A stretch of 11,514 nt of DNA from NCBI GenBank assembly GCA_038258185.1, contig JBBSQD010000201.1, positions 1 through 11,514 of the forward strand, in the 5' to 3' direction. The notes under the pieces are model-generated. The model saw only the letters and a program-made list of their open reading frames with translations. It did not search any database and had not been told where the DNA came from. Numbering within the stretch: the first letter of the stretch is position 1; each line of letters starts with the position of its first letter. Below are positions 1 through 7,951 of this stretch, in pieces. Source of the stretch: JAIOHN01 sp038258185. Its GTDB lineage: Bacteria; Chloroflexota; Anaerolineae; Aggregatilineales; Phototrophicaceae. The translations under genes and the position numbers were made by a program.

Positions 1-636
1 CAGTTCATGGCCGATAATCTGCACACTGTCGTCAATTTTCAATTGCAGCGGGCCATTAAACGGCGCACGCGCAATCAAACGGAAACGGGTACCGGGTTGT
101 AAGCCCAGTGTGTTCAGATATTGCAGCTTTTCGGCATCATGCGAATTAACGCGGCTGATGACGAGATCGTGACCGGTTTCAACTTCGCTTAACGGCTCAT
201 CCTTAACGCGCGGCATATGCCCTTCACGTGTGGGGATCGGCTCACCGTGGGGGCAGCGGCTGGGATAGCCGGCCATCACTTCCATGCGGTTGACCAGCGT
301 ATCACTGACGACCATGCCCATTTCGTCGGCGGAGTCGTGGACTTCGTGCCAGCCAAATTCCATCACATCAACCAGAAAACGCTCGACCAGGCGGTGCCGC
401 CGGATGCTCATCAGCGCTTCGCGTTCACCCTCTGGCGTAAGGTAGATGCCACGGTACGGTTCATGTTCCAGCATACCGGCATCTTTAAGGCGTTGTACCA
501 TCCGCGTCACCGCAGGGGCAGATACATGTAACACTTCAGCCAACGCCGAAGTCGAAACATAGGGTTCATCTTCACGGTAGTAAGCCAAACGATAGGCTTC
601 TGCCAGATATTCTTGCATAGCATTACTAACGGTCAT
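1..636 (-). CDS. DtxR/MntR-family metal-dependent transcriptional regulator (C-terminus beyond window edge)
   Basis: The reverse strand reads open from an ATG at 636 to the window edge (212 codons, no stop). An N-terminal winged helix (about residues 8-70, with VSAPAVTRMVQRLKDAG as recognition helix) is followed by a dimerisation/metal-binding domain (about 71-145, with RRHRLVERF and RCPHGEPIP) and a FeoA/SH3-like domain (about 149-212). This is the full DtxR/MntR layout, and family members usually run 210-230 residues, so only a few residues are missing. The family represses metal-uptake genes when loaded with Fe or Mn. H81, E85 and H100 align with ancillary-site ligands. The usual Glu-His pair of the primary site aligns with G107 and M108, and the Cys/Glu position is D104. 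The ATG at 636 was preferred over that at 618 because a weak AGGGC precedes it. The metal specificity cannot be told. Confidence 0.9.
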   Translation of the reverse strand, partial: MTVSNAMQEYLAEAYRLAYYREDEPYVSTSALAEVLHVSAPAVTRMVQRLKDAGMLEHEPYRGIYLTPEGEREALMSIRRHRLVERFLVDVMEFGWHEVHDSADEMGMVVSDTLVNRMEVMAGYPSRCPHGEPIPTREGHMPRVKDEPLSEVETGHDLVISRVNSHDAEKLQYLNTLGLQPGTRFRLIARAPFNGPLQLKIDDSVQIIGHEL

Positions 637-684
637 GGTAAAACAGCCCTAAACTGCGTATAATTATGATGATCAATACTATAA

Positions 685-714
685 ATAATAGCTGATTAAA
701 TTAGTTTTGCGCAA
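685..714 (-). promoter_or_regulatory. Putative promoter of the DtxR-type gene with an operator-like spacer
   Basis: On the reverse strand TTGCGC (714-709) and TATTAT (690-685) are separated by 18 nt, about 49 nt upstream of the regulator's ATG. The spacer contains CTAATTTAATCAG (704-692), an imperfect 13-bp palindrome with one mismatched pair. A repressor site between -35 and -10 would fit autoregulation, which is common for DtxR-type genes. The boxes are matched by eye only. Confidence 0.35.
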
Positions 715-738
715 GTGCAAATTATAATTTGCAACTTG
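712..738. promoter_or_regulatory. 18-bp perfect palindrome, possible operator
   Basis: TGCAAATTATAATTTGCA (716-733) is a perfect palindrome. The arms extend to CAAGT on the left and ACTTG on the right if one extra A is bulged out. It lies 15 bp past the cytochrome gene stop and touches the putative -35 box of the regulator gene. The A/T-rich stem has no T-run after it on the reverse strand, so an operator is more likely than a terminator. I do not recognise it as an established DtxR or MntR box. Confidence 0.45.
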
Positions 739-748
739 TGAGTTTGTT

Positions 749-2596
749 TCACTCCCAGCTTAAAAGATAAGCGACCAGCGAGTCAATATCCGGCGGGGAT
801 ACCATTTGTACCAATTGATGATTACCGGGGAGTGAGAAGACATCGTAGAGGGTCGGCGCGGAGCCGTTATGAAAATAAGGGGCGCTTAACCACAGATAAC
901 GCAGGGTCGGCACGTCAAACGCCGCGCCATTCTGCTCAAGCTCAGAATCGCCTGTGCCGACATCAAAAGTTTGCAGATTGGTGCCGGTGGTGCCGATATG
1001 ACAGGTCGAACAGCCCTGCTCCTCAAACACCTCTTTCCCACGCGCCACGACCTCTGCTGGATATTCGTTGGGGTTCGGCGGTTCGATCAGCGATGTGAGA
1101 TAAAACACCAGCGTATCCAGATCAGGCGACAATCCCGCATGGGGGTCACCTAATGCCGGTTGCACCAGCGCAGCTTCGATCAGCCCTTCGCCACTTTGCA
1201 GCGAGCGAATCTTCAGCTCAACATCGCTCAATTCGTCCCATGTGGCTGACCAGTTATAGGGCGCAGTTTCCACCAACCGGTACAACGGCGGGGTGTTGCG
1301 TGGGCCATCCGGGAAGCCCTGCCACGTCAGGCCATCGGGCAGACCATCGAAATGACAATTGGCGCAACTCATCCAGCGATCTTCACTCATGCGTGAATCC
1401 GCTGCGCTGTGAAACAACTGCGCCCCAAATAATAAATCCACTGGCACCGTCAGATTGCTGATGGGCAGCACATCAATCGTCTCCAAACGGTTGGTATCAA
1501 TAATGGTAATCGTGCCATCCAGCACATTATGCACAAACAGATAGTTATTATCGCGGTTGAGCAAAATGCCGCGCGGATTCGCGCCGACTTCAATGTTGCC
1601 CCGTGCCAGCCCACTGTTCAGATCAATGACCGAGACATTGTTACTACCGGCATTAGCCACATATACCCAGTTGCGAAAGCGATCCAGCGCCAGCGCAAAC
1701 GGCATGTTCACCGGACGATCCGCCGTATCGAGCGTCAACCGGTTGTTGGACAGCAGCGTAAATTCGCGCAGTTCCAGCACATTCACCACCGGAAAAACCG
1801 TCGTATCAAAGGTCAGATTTTCATTTTGCGAGTTGCTGCGCGACTGCGGCAGATAAGCCGTGCCACGGGTGATATCGAGTTCAATCGCCTGGGTGGAGGT
1901 GGTATCATTTCCGGTGCTGACCACATCAATGACGCGACCCTGCGGGATATAAACGAGGCTGACATCACCGCTCCAGTACTGCGTCACGTACAGGAAATCC
2001 CCCCACAAAGCCAACCCTGAGGGATAAGCCGGTGTCGCAATACGCTGCACGACTTCACCTGCATTCAGGTCGACAATCAGGACTTCAGCGCTGCCCATCA
2101 TCGAGACATAGGCCGTTTCATTATTATCTGTAACGACCGCATACGGCAGCGATCCACCCAGCGGAATGGTGTTAATCAGCGTCTGTTCCAGTAAGTTAAC
2201 TATAGCCAGAGTGCCATCCACGCGGTTGGTGACCAGAATGCGGTTGCTGTCGGCTGTGACCGCCACGGAGCGCGGGTCACGCCCGACCTGAATTTCGGCC
2301 TGCACCTGTGCTGCATTGGGAGCGATCACATTAATGATCGAAATCGTCCCATTCAGCATATTGCTGGCAATCAGTGTGGTGCCATCAGCCGCCAGGGTCA
2401 TGGTGCCGCTGCTGTACGCCCGATTAAAGCGCGCATCCGGCAAGGCGTATAAAGGCAGCGGAGTCGGTTGCGGTGGTTGCGCCCCCACCGGGGCAATCAA
2501 TAACCCAAGCAAAAGCAAAAGGCCGCTGTTCAGCCCACACGCCAGCCTGACAAGCAGCCGCATTCCTGGATTTTGCCCACCCTTTACATGACCCAT
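749..2596 (-). CDS. Exported YVTN beta-propeller / di-haem cytochrome c peroxidase-like fusion protein
   Basis: The 615-residue protein begins with a signal peptide (hydrophobic LLLLLGLLIAPVGA near residues 26-40). Residues from about 55 to 385 form repeated YVTN-type propeller blades, with units such as PRSVAVTADSNRILVTNRVDG and NPRGILLNRDNNYLFVHNVLDG. The C-terminal part has two haem c sites, CANCH (C411-H415) and CSTCH (C529-H533), plus the APYFHNGS element typical of the MauG/bacterial cytochrome c peroxidase family. The family reduces peroxide or oxidises bound substrates outside the cytoplasm; the actual substrate here is unknown. An in-frame TTG lies at 2611, but AAGGA seven bases before the ATG at 2596 decides the start; an ATG at 2563 is also possible. 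It starts 18 nt after the upstream gene's stop, so the two are probably one operon. The propeller may serve as a docking surface (inference). Confidence 0.88.
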   Translation of the reverse strand: MGHVKGGQNPGMRLLVRLACGLNSGLLLLLGLLIAPVGAQPPQPTPLPLYALPDARFNRAYSSGTMTLAADGTTLIASNMLNGTISIINVIAPNAAQVQAEIQVGRDPRSVAVTADSNRILVTNRVDGTLAIVNLLEQTLINTIPLGGSLPYAVVTDNNETAYVSMMGSAEVLIVDLNAGEVVQRIATPAYPSGLALWGDFLYVTQYWSGDVSLVYIPQGRVIDVVSTGNDTTSTQAIELDITRGTAYLPQSRSNSQNENLTFDTTVFPVVNVLELREFTLLSNNRLTLDTADRPVNMPFALALDRFRNWVYVANAGSNNVSVIDLNSGLARGNIEVGANPRGILLNRDNNYLFVHNVLDGTITIIDTNRLETIDVLPISNLTVPVDLLFGAQLFHSAADSRMSEDRWMSCANCHFDGLPDGLTWQGFPDGPRNTPPLYRLVETAPYNWSATWDELSDVELKIRSLQSGEGLIEAALVQPALGDPHAGLSPDLDTLVFYLTSLIEPPNPNEYPAEVVARGKEVFEEQGCSTCHIGTTGTNLQTFDVGTGDSELEQNGAAFDVPTLRYLWLSAPYFHNGSAPTLYDVFSLPGNHQLVQMVSPPDIDSLVAYLLSWE

Positions 2597-2603
2597 CCAG
2601 CAT

Positions 2604-2608
2604 TCCTT
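2604..2608 (-). promoter_or_regulatory. Ribosome binding site deciding the start of the cytochrome gene
   Basis: AAGGA on the reverse strand (2608-2604) stands 7 nt before the ATG at 2596. The upstream in-frame TTG at 2611 has no such site. Confidence 0.6.
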
Positions 2609-2614
2609 CAATCG

Positions 2615-5600
2615 TTAATCCTGCAAGGTTAAAAGGCGGTCATGGAAAATATAAAATGACCGGCTCAATATCTGTCGTCTGCCTAACCCATCTAAACCGG
2701 TCGCCACAAAACTGAGAGTCAGCGGATCAGAGGCTGCCCGCCCGCGCGCCCGTGAGTCAATTTCCATAAAGGGAAAGCGGCGATTGAGATTGGTCAGGTT
2801 ATATTGATAACTGAAACTGCGTCCGCTCACGGTCAACGGGCCGGAACTGATGATATATTCCGGGATGCTTACCGTATGACTCACCTCGATATCCGTCCAG
2901 CTTTCCGGCAGCGTGAAGTTGAAATTATACGGCTGACCGGGCGGAATCGGAATATCCTGACGCGGATCATTCCAGCTTAACAATGTGTCATTTCTCGGCA
3001 CGACATACACTTCAAAGCTGTTATCGACTGCCCCGAGCATGCCGCCCTGCGGATAAGGCGGGTGAACTTCCCCGGCAGATGTAAGGCCTTCATGCTGCAC
3101 CTGAATCGACACCCGCCAGATACCCACTTTATCCACCGGAATATCAAAGTCGGGCTGGTAAAAGTAACCGACTCCATTGGCAAAGTCTTCAAACTGCTGG
3201 ACAGTGCCATCCGGGTCTGTCACCGTGATGTGCACGTGTGAAGGCAGAGTCGGCGCAACGTGGCCGGAAATCGCCAGCGTGTCCCCCAGCGTCAGAGTCT
3301 GGCCGGGGCGCACGCCAGTCGGATGAAAGAACATCCTGACCGCCTGCTCATCCACCAGCAGCAAGGGGCCACCATCCGGGCCGCCAGCCTCCCCGGAATA
3401 GGGGGGATAGACACGCGAGCGTAAACCTTCATCACTGTCCGCAATCACGATACCGAGCGCACCATAAGCCGTCGTTTCGTAGATATCGGCCTCAGCATTC
3501 CGAATGACCGCGCCGCCAAACAGAAATATAAAATCACCGGGGGCTTCACCAAACTGCCCCGCGCCAGTCTGACCATTCAGCGGATCGTTGGGGTCCCAGT
3601 ACAGCGGCAGGCCGCCATCATCCGCGCCCTGAATATACTGGCGGATAGTTAAGCCGGGACGCACCACACTGATATAGTTGTAGCCCGTCGCGGTCTGCTG
3701 ATCAGGCACCAGCGCCAGCGGGTAAGGCACTTCGTCGTCGCCTGTCATGCCGACAGGCAGTTCCTCACGGATCAACGCCTGGCGGATTTCGTCATCGGGT
3801 AAGGCGGTTTCAATCCAGTCCTGATAATCGCCGACGGTATCCTGCACGGTAATCACCGGCTGCACCTTTGCCTGTGGCAGATCTCTGTACCACAGCACAT
3901 CGCCATTGTGATAGGGATACAACATATCCGGCACGTCAATATCCGGGCTGTACTGGCGCGTATTGAACCAGGCGGGTCGCCAGCCGGGGTCGAAATCATT
4001 CAGGCCGCGTTCACCGTGGGCGATTAACGCGCTGTCGGACTGGGTAATGACACCCGCAGTCCGCGTGCTCCCTGCCCACAAACGGCCAACGGCATCCGTA
4101 AAACGCGTTTCGTAATCAATAACATATTCACCGGGCTGATCAAACTGGAAATTACTGGCCGAATCGTGGAAGTAACCGAAACGATTGGCGGTGCCGGTAA
4201 TCACGTTTTCGACCACATCGCCATCATCCAGCGGATACAGCCGCGCGGTAATCGTCACATCCGCAGGTACTCCCGGCGCGATCACCACGCCCGCATCAAA
4301 GCTGTCGCCCACTTCAAACGGAGTCCCCGGCAGCATCGGCAGGGTCATTTCCAGCACTTCCGCCACCAGCACCTCATAGGTGCCGCCGCCTTCATAGCGA
4401 TTGCCCCACACATCCTCAACATTCCCGCTGAGGCTGATACTGTACGCGCCATACTGGTCAAACTGATAGGATTGGAAAGCCGGATTGAGCGTTGTCAGGC
4501 GATAGACATCCACCTGCGACTGTCCCCCAAAGATAGTGCGTTCATCATCCGCGCCTGTCGAAAGCTGATTTTGCACAATCGGTGAATTTCCCAGATCGTC
4601 CATCGTGCCATCTGGCCGCGTAATCTGCGCACTTAAACGGCCACCGGGGAACAGAAACGGCAGCAGTGGTGCGCTGGACGAATCATACAGATTCGGCAGC
4701 ATGTTCAGCAGATACGGTTCCAATGGATAGGTCACCGGTTCCTCGGTGCCATTGGCAAATGGTGGCAGAATATAGGTCGGACTGTTGAAGCGTATGCGGT
4801 TGGACAGCACCGCATCCACCGCATCTTCCTCGGATAATAAACCGCGGCTACCATTGCTGGGCTGATCCTGAAACAATGTCCAGATCAGTTTGCCGCCAGT
4901 TACATCTCCGACTGAGAACACCAGTGGCAAACGATGGTCAGGCTGAGCCAAAGCACTCCCCTGTCCAAAAATCCCGTTATTCTCCCAGGGCATAATCTCG
5001 CCATCGGCGATCTGCACCGACCCTTTGAACACCGGCACATACATCCCCGCTGGCAGATCTTCAGGCACCGGCAGATCAAAATTCACGCCGAAAATCAGGC
5101 GCCCCTCACGGCGCAACACCTGTGGAGATGGCACCACTACCCGCCCCAGCAGAAAATCGCTGCGCAGATTATCAATCGCCAGACCGCCGGGGGTCTGTAC
5201 CGTGGTCAGGCCATTATTGCTGTTCAGGCCACCCGCCGCCTGCTGACCATCAGTGGTGATGACCGGCTGAAGATACAGTTCGCCGATCATCTTCACCCCA
5301 ACCAGACTTTCCGCCAGATCAGGCGTGTTCATAGTGACATCCAGTTGCAGCTTCAGGTCATCGGCCCCCGGCGCTAATGCCAGGGATTGCACCCGACCAC
5401 GCGCATTCCAGACTTGCGCCCCCTGTGCCAGCGCACCGGAAGCGGTAAAGCGGACAAAATCACCGCCAATGGCATCGCCGGGATAAACAATCCCATCGAC
5501 TTCTTCAATAAACGGGGCTTCCTGCCCCACCGTGTAAGTGGATTGCACACTATCGTCAAAGTTCAGGAAATCAATCTGATCAATCATCGCACTGGTGATG

Positions 5601-6361
5601 ACCGTGCCGACTGTCCGGCGCAGCGCCGCGACCGGGATGCGCAGTTCAATCGCATCGGCCTGTGCCGCCGGGATAGCCACCGTGCCCAGTTCCGCCGCAT
5701 TCGCGCCCAACCGCCGCCATGTCGCGCTTTGCTCCGCCAGACGCGGATCGAGCACCAGCGCATAAGTCGTTCCATCAATGGTGAACGTCACCTGAAGTTT
5801 TTGCTGATTATCCGGCGCAAGGCTGGTATCAAAGCCGATATACAGCGATTCAGTATTACGCAGTGCCTGAAGCTTCTGGCGGGGATTAAGCGCCAAAGCG
5901 GCCTGCTCATAGGCTGACCAGTCCGACAGATCACCATCGACAATCAGTTGGGTGATGGGCTGAGGCTGCTGGCGCACTTCCGGGAAGGGGCCATAGATAA
6001 TGGTGCCGGGGCCGCCGGGGAGTGAACCGGGTTGATTACGCACGGTATTGGGGATAGTTACCGCCGGGCTGATCCAGAAGGGTGTATTGCCGGGGCCAAA
6101 AATCTGAGTGCTGAACGAGCCGGTGATTCCCGCCTGTGTATACACCACCTGTCCGGTGTACAGATTGCGAATGGCAAGTTGAGCCGTGGGGAAAACCGCG
6201 CCTGCCGCGCCGCTGATCGTCACGGTGCCACTCTCATCGGCAGGCGAAACGGCAATCAGTGATGCAATGGGCGCGTCACCCGGTTGAAGTTGCGTGCCGG
6301 TCTGCGCGGCTACACGGGTCACGATAAAGAGCGCGCAAGCTATGACCAGGATACGTCGCAC
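2615..6361 (-). CDS. Large secreted multidomain protein of unknown function (CBM9/DOMON-like plus Ig-like domains)
   Basis: The 1,248-residue product starts with a clear signal peptide (positive RR, hydrophobic core, Ala-Ala cleavage near residue 19). About residues 20-125 look like a beta-rich domain. VDGDLSDWS at 141-149 and LRNTESLYIGFD shortly after mark a CBM9/DOMON-like sandwich (about 140-280). Later come at least three Ig-like stretches sharing a pattern of Phe-Asp, Gly-Tyr, beta-strand, Asp-x-Gly: near 620-665, 670-770 and 1010-1110. No transmembrane anchor, LPXTG or haem motif is seen, and the mature chain has no cysteine. I recognise no catalytic motif. It lies 18 nt upstream of the di-haem cytochrome gene, so the two likely act together outside the membrane. 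A DOMON-like domain can bind sugar or haem b in other proteins, but neither is shown here. An in-frame TTG at 6385 was rejected because AGGAGA precedes the GTG at 6361 at ideal distance. Confidence 0.85.
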   Translation of the reverse strand: MRRILVIACALFIVTRVAAQTGTQLQPGDAPIASLIAVSPADESGTVTISGAAGAVFPTAQLAIRNLYTGQVVYTQAGITGSFSTQIFGPGNTPFWISPAVTIPNTVRNQPGSLPGGPGTIIYGPFPEVRQQPQPITQLIVDGDLSDWSAYEQAALALNPRQKLQALRNTESLYIGFDTSLAPDNQQKLQVTFTIDGTTYALVLDPRLAEQSATWRRLGANAAELGTVAIPAAQADAIELRIPVAALRRTVGTVITSAMIDQIDFLNFDDSVQSTYTVGQEAPFIEEVDGIVYPGDAIGGDFVRFTASGALAQGAQVWNARGRVQSLALAPGADDLKLQLDVTMNTPDLAESLVGVKMIGELYLQPVITTDGQQAAGGLNSNNGLTTVQTPGGLAIDNLRSDFLLGRVVVPSPQVLRREGRLIFGVNFDLPVPEDLPAGMYVPVFKGSVQIADGEIMPWENNGIFGQGSALAQPDHRLPLVFSVGDVTGGKLIWTLFQDQPSNGSRGLLSEEDAVDAVLSNRIRFNSPTYILPPFANGTEEPVTYPLEPYLLNMLPNLYDSSSAPLLPFLFPGGRLSAQITRPDGTMDDLGNSPIVQNQLSTGADDERTIFGGQSQVDVYRLTTLNPAFQSYQFDQYGAYSISLSGNVEDVWGNRYEGGGTYEVLVAEVLEMTLPMLPGTPFEVGDSFDAGVVIAPGVPADVTITARLYPLDDGDVVENVITGTANRFGYFHDSASNFQFDQPGEYVIDYETRFTDAVGRLWAGSTRTAGVITQSDSALIAHGERGLNDFDPGWRPAWFNTRQYSPDIDVPDMLYPYHNGDVLWYRDLPQAKVQPVITVQDTVGDYQDWIETALPDDEIRQALIREELPVGMTGDDEVPYPLALVPDQQTATGYNYISVVRPGLTIRQYIQGADDGGLPLYWDPNDPLNGQTGAGQFGEAPGDFIFLFGGAVIRNAEADIYETTAYGALGIVIADSDEGLRSRVYPPYSGEAGGPDGGPLLLVDEQAVRMFFHPTGVRPGQTLTLGDTLAISGHVAPTLPSHVHITVTDPDGTVQQFEDFANGVGYFYQPDFDIPVDKVGIWRVSIQVQHEGLTSAGEVHPPYPQGGMLGAVDNSFEVYVVPRNDTLLSWNDPRQDIPIPPGQPYNFNFTLPESWTDIEVSHTVSIPEYIISSGPLTVSGRSFSYQYNLTNLNRRFPFMEIDSRARGRAASDPLTLSFVATGLDGLGRRQILSRSFYIFHDRLLTLQD

Positions 6362-6368
6362 AAATTTT

Positions 6369-6374
6369 TCTCCT
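6369..6374 (-). promoter_or_regulatory. Ribosome binding site deciding a GTG start
   Basis: AGGAGA (6374-6369, reverse strand) is 7 nt from the GTG at 6361. The next codons immediately give a proper signal peptide, which supports this start over the TTG at 6385. Confidence 0.7.
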
Positions 6375-6457
6375 GAGGCAACCAAAAAGTCTAAAGTACA
6401 AAAATACCTTATTTGTTATCCATTTTACACTAATCAACAATAATCAGTCGTTAACCT

Positions 6458-6466
6458 TGCTATAAT
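6458..6466 (+). promoter_or_regulatory. Extended -10 promoter reading towards the CheR gene
   Basis: TGCTATAAT is a perfect extended -10 element (TGnTATAAT). No good -35 box is found 16-18 nt upstream, which extended -10 promoters often lack. Transcription would start near 6473, leaving about 28 nt before the upstream ORF and about 93 nt before the CheR start. The rest of the 6362-6565 region is A/T-rich; it must also hold the promoter of the leftward secreted-protein gene, for which I see no convincing boxes. Confidence 0.6.
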
Positions 6467-6500
6467 GGTGGGTGATAGAATCGTGTTTTACGGCCCATAA

Positions 6501-6569
6501 ATGAAACAATTCTGTAACATCTCGGATTTTTACACGTATCCAGGTTATGAAATGAATCCCGCGCGATGA
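6501..6569 (+). CDS. Upstream 22-codon ORF overlapping the CheR start (candidate leader peptide)
   Basis: ATG at 6501 opens a 22-codon frame (starting MKQFCNISDF, ending YEMNPAR) that ends with TGA at 6567-6569. This TGA overlaps the ATG of the methyltransferase gene in an ATGA junction, a classic arrangement for translational coupling. The ORF lies wholly in the leader downstream of the TGCTATAAT promoter. Its own ribosome binding site is weak, and a frame this short could occur by chance. It has one Cys and no membrane segment. I recognise no family. Confidence 0.35.
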   Translation: MKQFCNISDFYTYPGYEMNPAR

Positions 6570-7951
6570 CTATTCCACCATCTGCTTTACTGGTTGATGA
6601 GGCCAGTGCCATCATCGAACAACGTATTGGCTTGAGTGTCCGTAAACAGTTTCGGCATGAACTCGAGTCCATTTTACTGGATGTCGGCGGGGGTGATCTG
6701 AACTGGCTGGTGCTGGAACTGCGTCAAAAACCGGAACATGCCCCTGTCTGGCAGGCACTCATGCGGGCGCTGACCATTGGCGAAACTTATTTTTTTCGCG
6801 ATGAAGCGGCCTTTAACCGCCTACGCCAGCATATTCTACCGGATTTAATCGCTGCGCGCCGCCAACAGGAGCAATTTGAGCTGGCAATCTGGAGTGCGGG
6901 CTGTGCTACTGGCGAGGAAGCCTACTCGATTGCCATTCTGCTGCACGAAATTTTAGCGGATCGTCCCCGCTGGAAAATCCGCCTGGTCGCCAGTGATATC
7001 AACGCGCAGGCGCTGGAACAGGGCCGGCAGGGCATTTACCGCGACTGGGCTTTCCGCCACAATACAGACCGGTTACAACACGCGTATTTTGACCCGGTAG
7101 AGGCTGGCTGGCAGATCAAGCCGTTTCTGCGCCAGATGGTGCAGTTTGAATTGGGGAATCTGCTCAATCCCCCAGCGGCGAATTTTGATCTGATTCTGTG
7201 CCGCAATGTGCTGATCTACTTTGATCAGGATTCGGTGTTTCGCTTAGAGGATATGCTCTATAATGCGCTGAACCCCGCTGGCTGGCTGGCATTAGGCCAG
7301 TCCGAGGCCATCCGTGGTGACCGTGACCGCTGGCTGAAAACCGAGGCACAGGCCAGCCGCTGGTATCAAAAGCCTGCGCGCACAGGGGCAAACACATCCG
7401 AAGCGCCGAACCGCTTACCAAACCCGCAGGCCGCCAATCAACCCACAGCCGACCGCTTTCTGCAAGCCAAAACTGCGCTGTATCATGAACAGGCCGACGA
7501 AGCCGAGCGCATTCTGCACGATCTTCTGGCCGAAAATCCGCAGCACACCCGGGCGCATATCCTGCTGGCGTCGCTGATGGCCAGCCGTGGACAACTGTCG
7601 CAAGCGCATCAGCAACTCGACGCGGCCTTAGCCAGCGATCCGCTGCTGGGGGATGCCCATTATTTACGGGCAATCCTGTTTATGGAAGAAGAACAGGACG
7701 AACTGGCGAGTCAGGCGTTACGCTCTGCACTGTACTGCCAGCGCGATCATCTGCTCTCGGCATTTATGCTGGGGACCCTGTACGCCAAACGCGGCGAAAC
7801 CAGCCGAGCGCTGCGCGAGTGGGAAAAAGCGCGGCAGACTGCGGATGCACTGCCGTCCGATGCGTCGATTTCCGACCTGAGCGACATGACCGCCGCCAGT
7901 TTCAGCCTGCTGGTCGCCAGCCAGATCGACAGCCTGCATTATTCCTCCTGA
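6566..7951 (+). CDS. CheR-type protein-glutamate O-methyltransferase with C-terminal TPR repeats
   Basis: The 461-residue product would transfer methyl from S-adenosylmethionine to glutamates of a chemoreceptor-like partner in the cytoplasm. A helical CheR N-domain (about 1-70) leads to GETYFFRD (R78), where classic CheR has a similar motif. The methyltransferase domain has the SAM-binding loop SAGCATGEEAYS (110-121), acidic SDIN (143-146) and CRNVLIYFD (212-220). After a Pro/Asn/Ala-rich linker (about 270-293) come three to four TPR units (about 295-430), a fusion known from alternative chemosensory pathways such as FrzF and WspC. No receptor, CheA, CheW or CheB gene is in the window, so it looks orphan here. 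The ATG at 6566 is the first usable start, since the frame is closed upstream at 6548. It lacks a Shine-Dalgarno, consistent with coupling to the overlapping leader ORF. Its stop abuts the convergent gene's stop. Confidence 0.92.
   Translation: MTIPPSALLVDEASAIIEQRIGLSVRKQFRHELESILLDVGGGDLNWLVLELRQKPEHAPVWQALMRALTIGETYFFRDEAAFNRLRQHILPDLIAARRQQEQFELAIWSAGCATGEEAYSIAILLHEILADRPRWKIRLVASDINAQALEQGRQGIYRDWAFRHNTDRLQHAYFDPVEAGWQIKPFLRQMVQFELGNLLNPPAANFDLILCRNVLIYFDQDSVFRLEDMLYNALNPAGWLALGQSEAIRGDRDRWLKTEAQASRWYQKPARTGANTSEAPNRLPNPQAANQPTADRFLQAKTALYHEQADEAERILHDLLAENPQHTRAHILLASLMASRGQLSQAHQQLDAALASDPLLGDAHYLRAILFMEEEQDELASQALRSALYCQRDHLLSAFMLGTLYAKRGETSRALREWEKARQTADALPSDASISDLSDMTAASFSLLVASQIDSLHYSS

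Noticed and set aside
712..738. Palindrome after the cytochrome gene as an intrinsic terminator
   Set aside because: The stem is A/T-rich and no T-run follows it on the reverse strand.
1529..2020. 163-codon plus-strand frame opposite the propeller region
   Set aside because: It is antisense to well-formed YVTN repeats and has no ribosome binding site or domain pattern.
7164..7673. 169-codon minus-strand frame inside the CheR gene
   Set aside because: Composition is typical of a shadow of a G/C-rich gene, and the sense strand has clear CheR motifs and TPRs.
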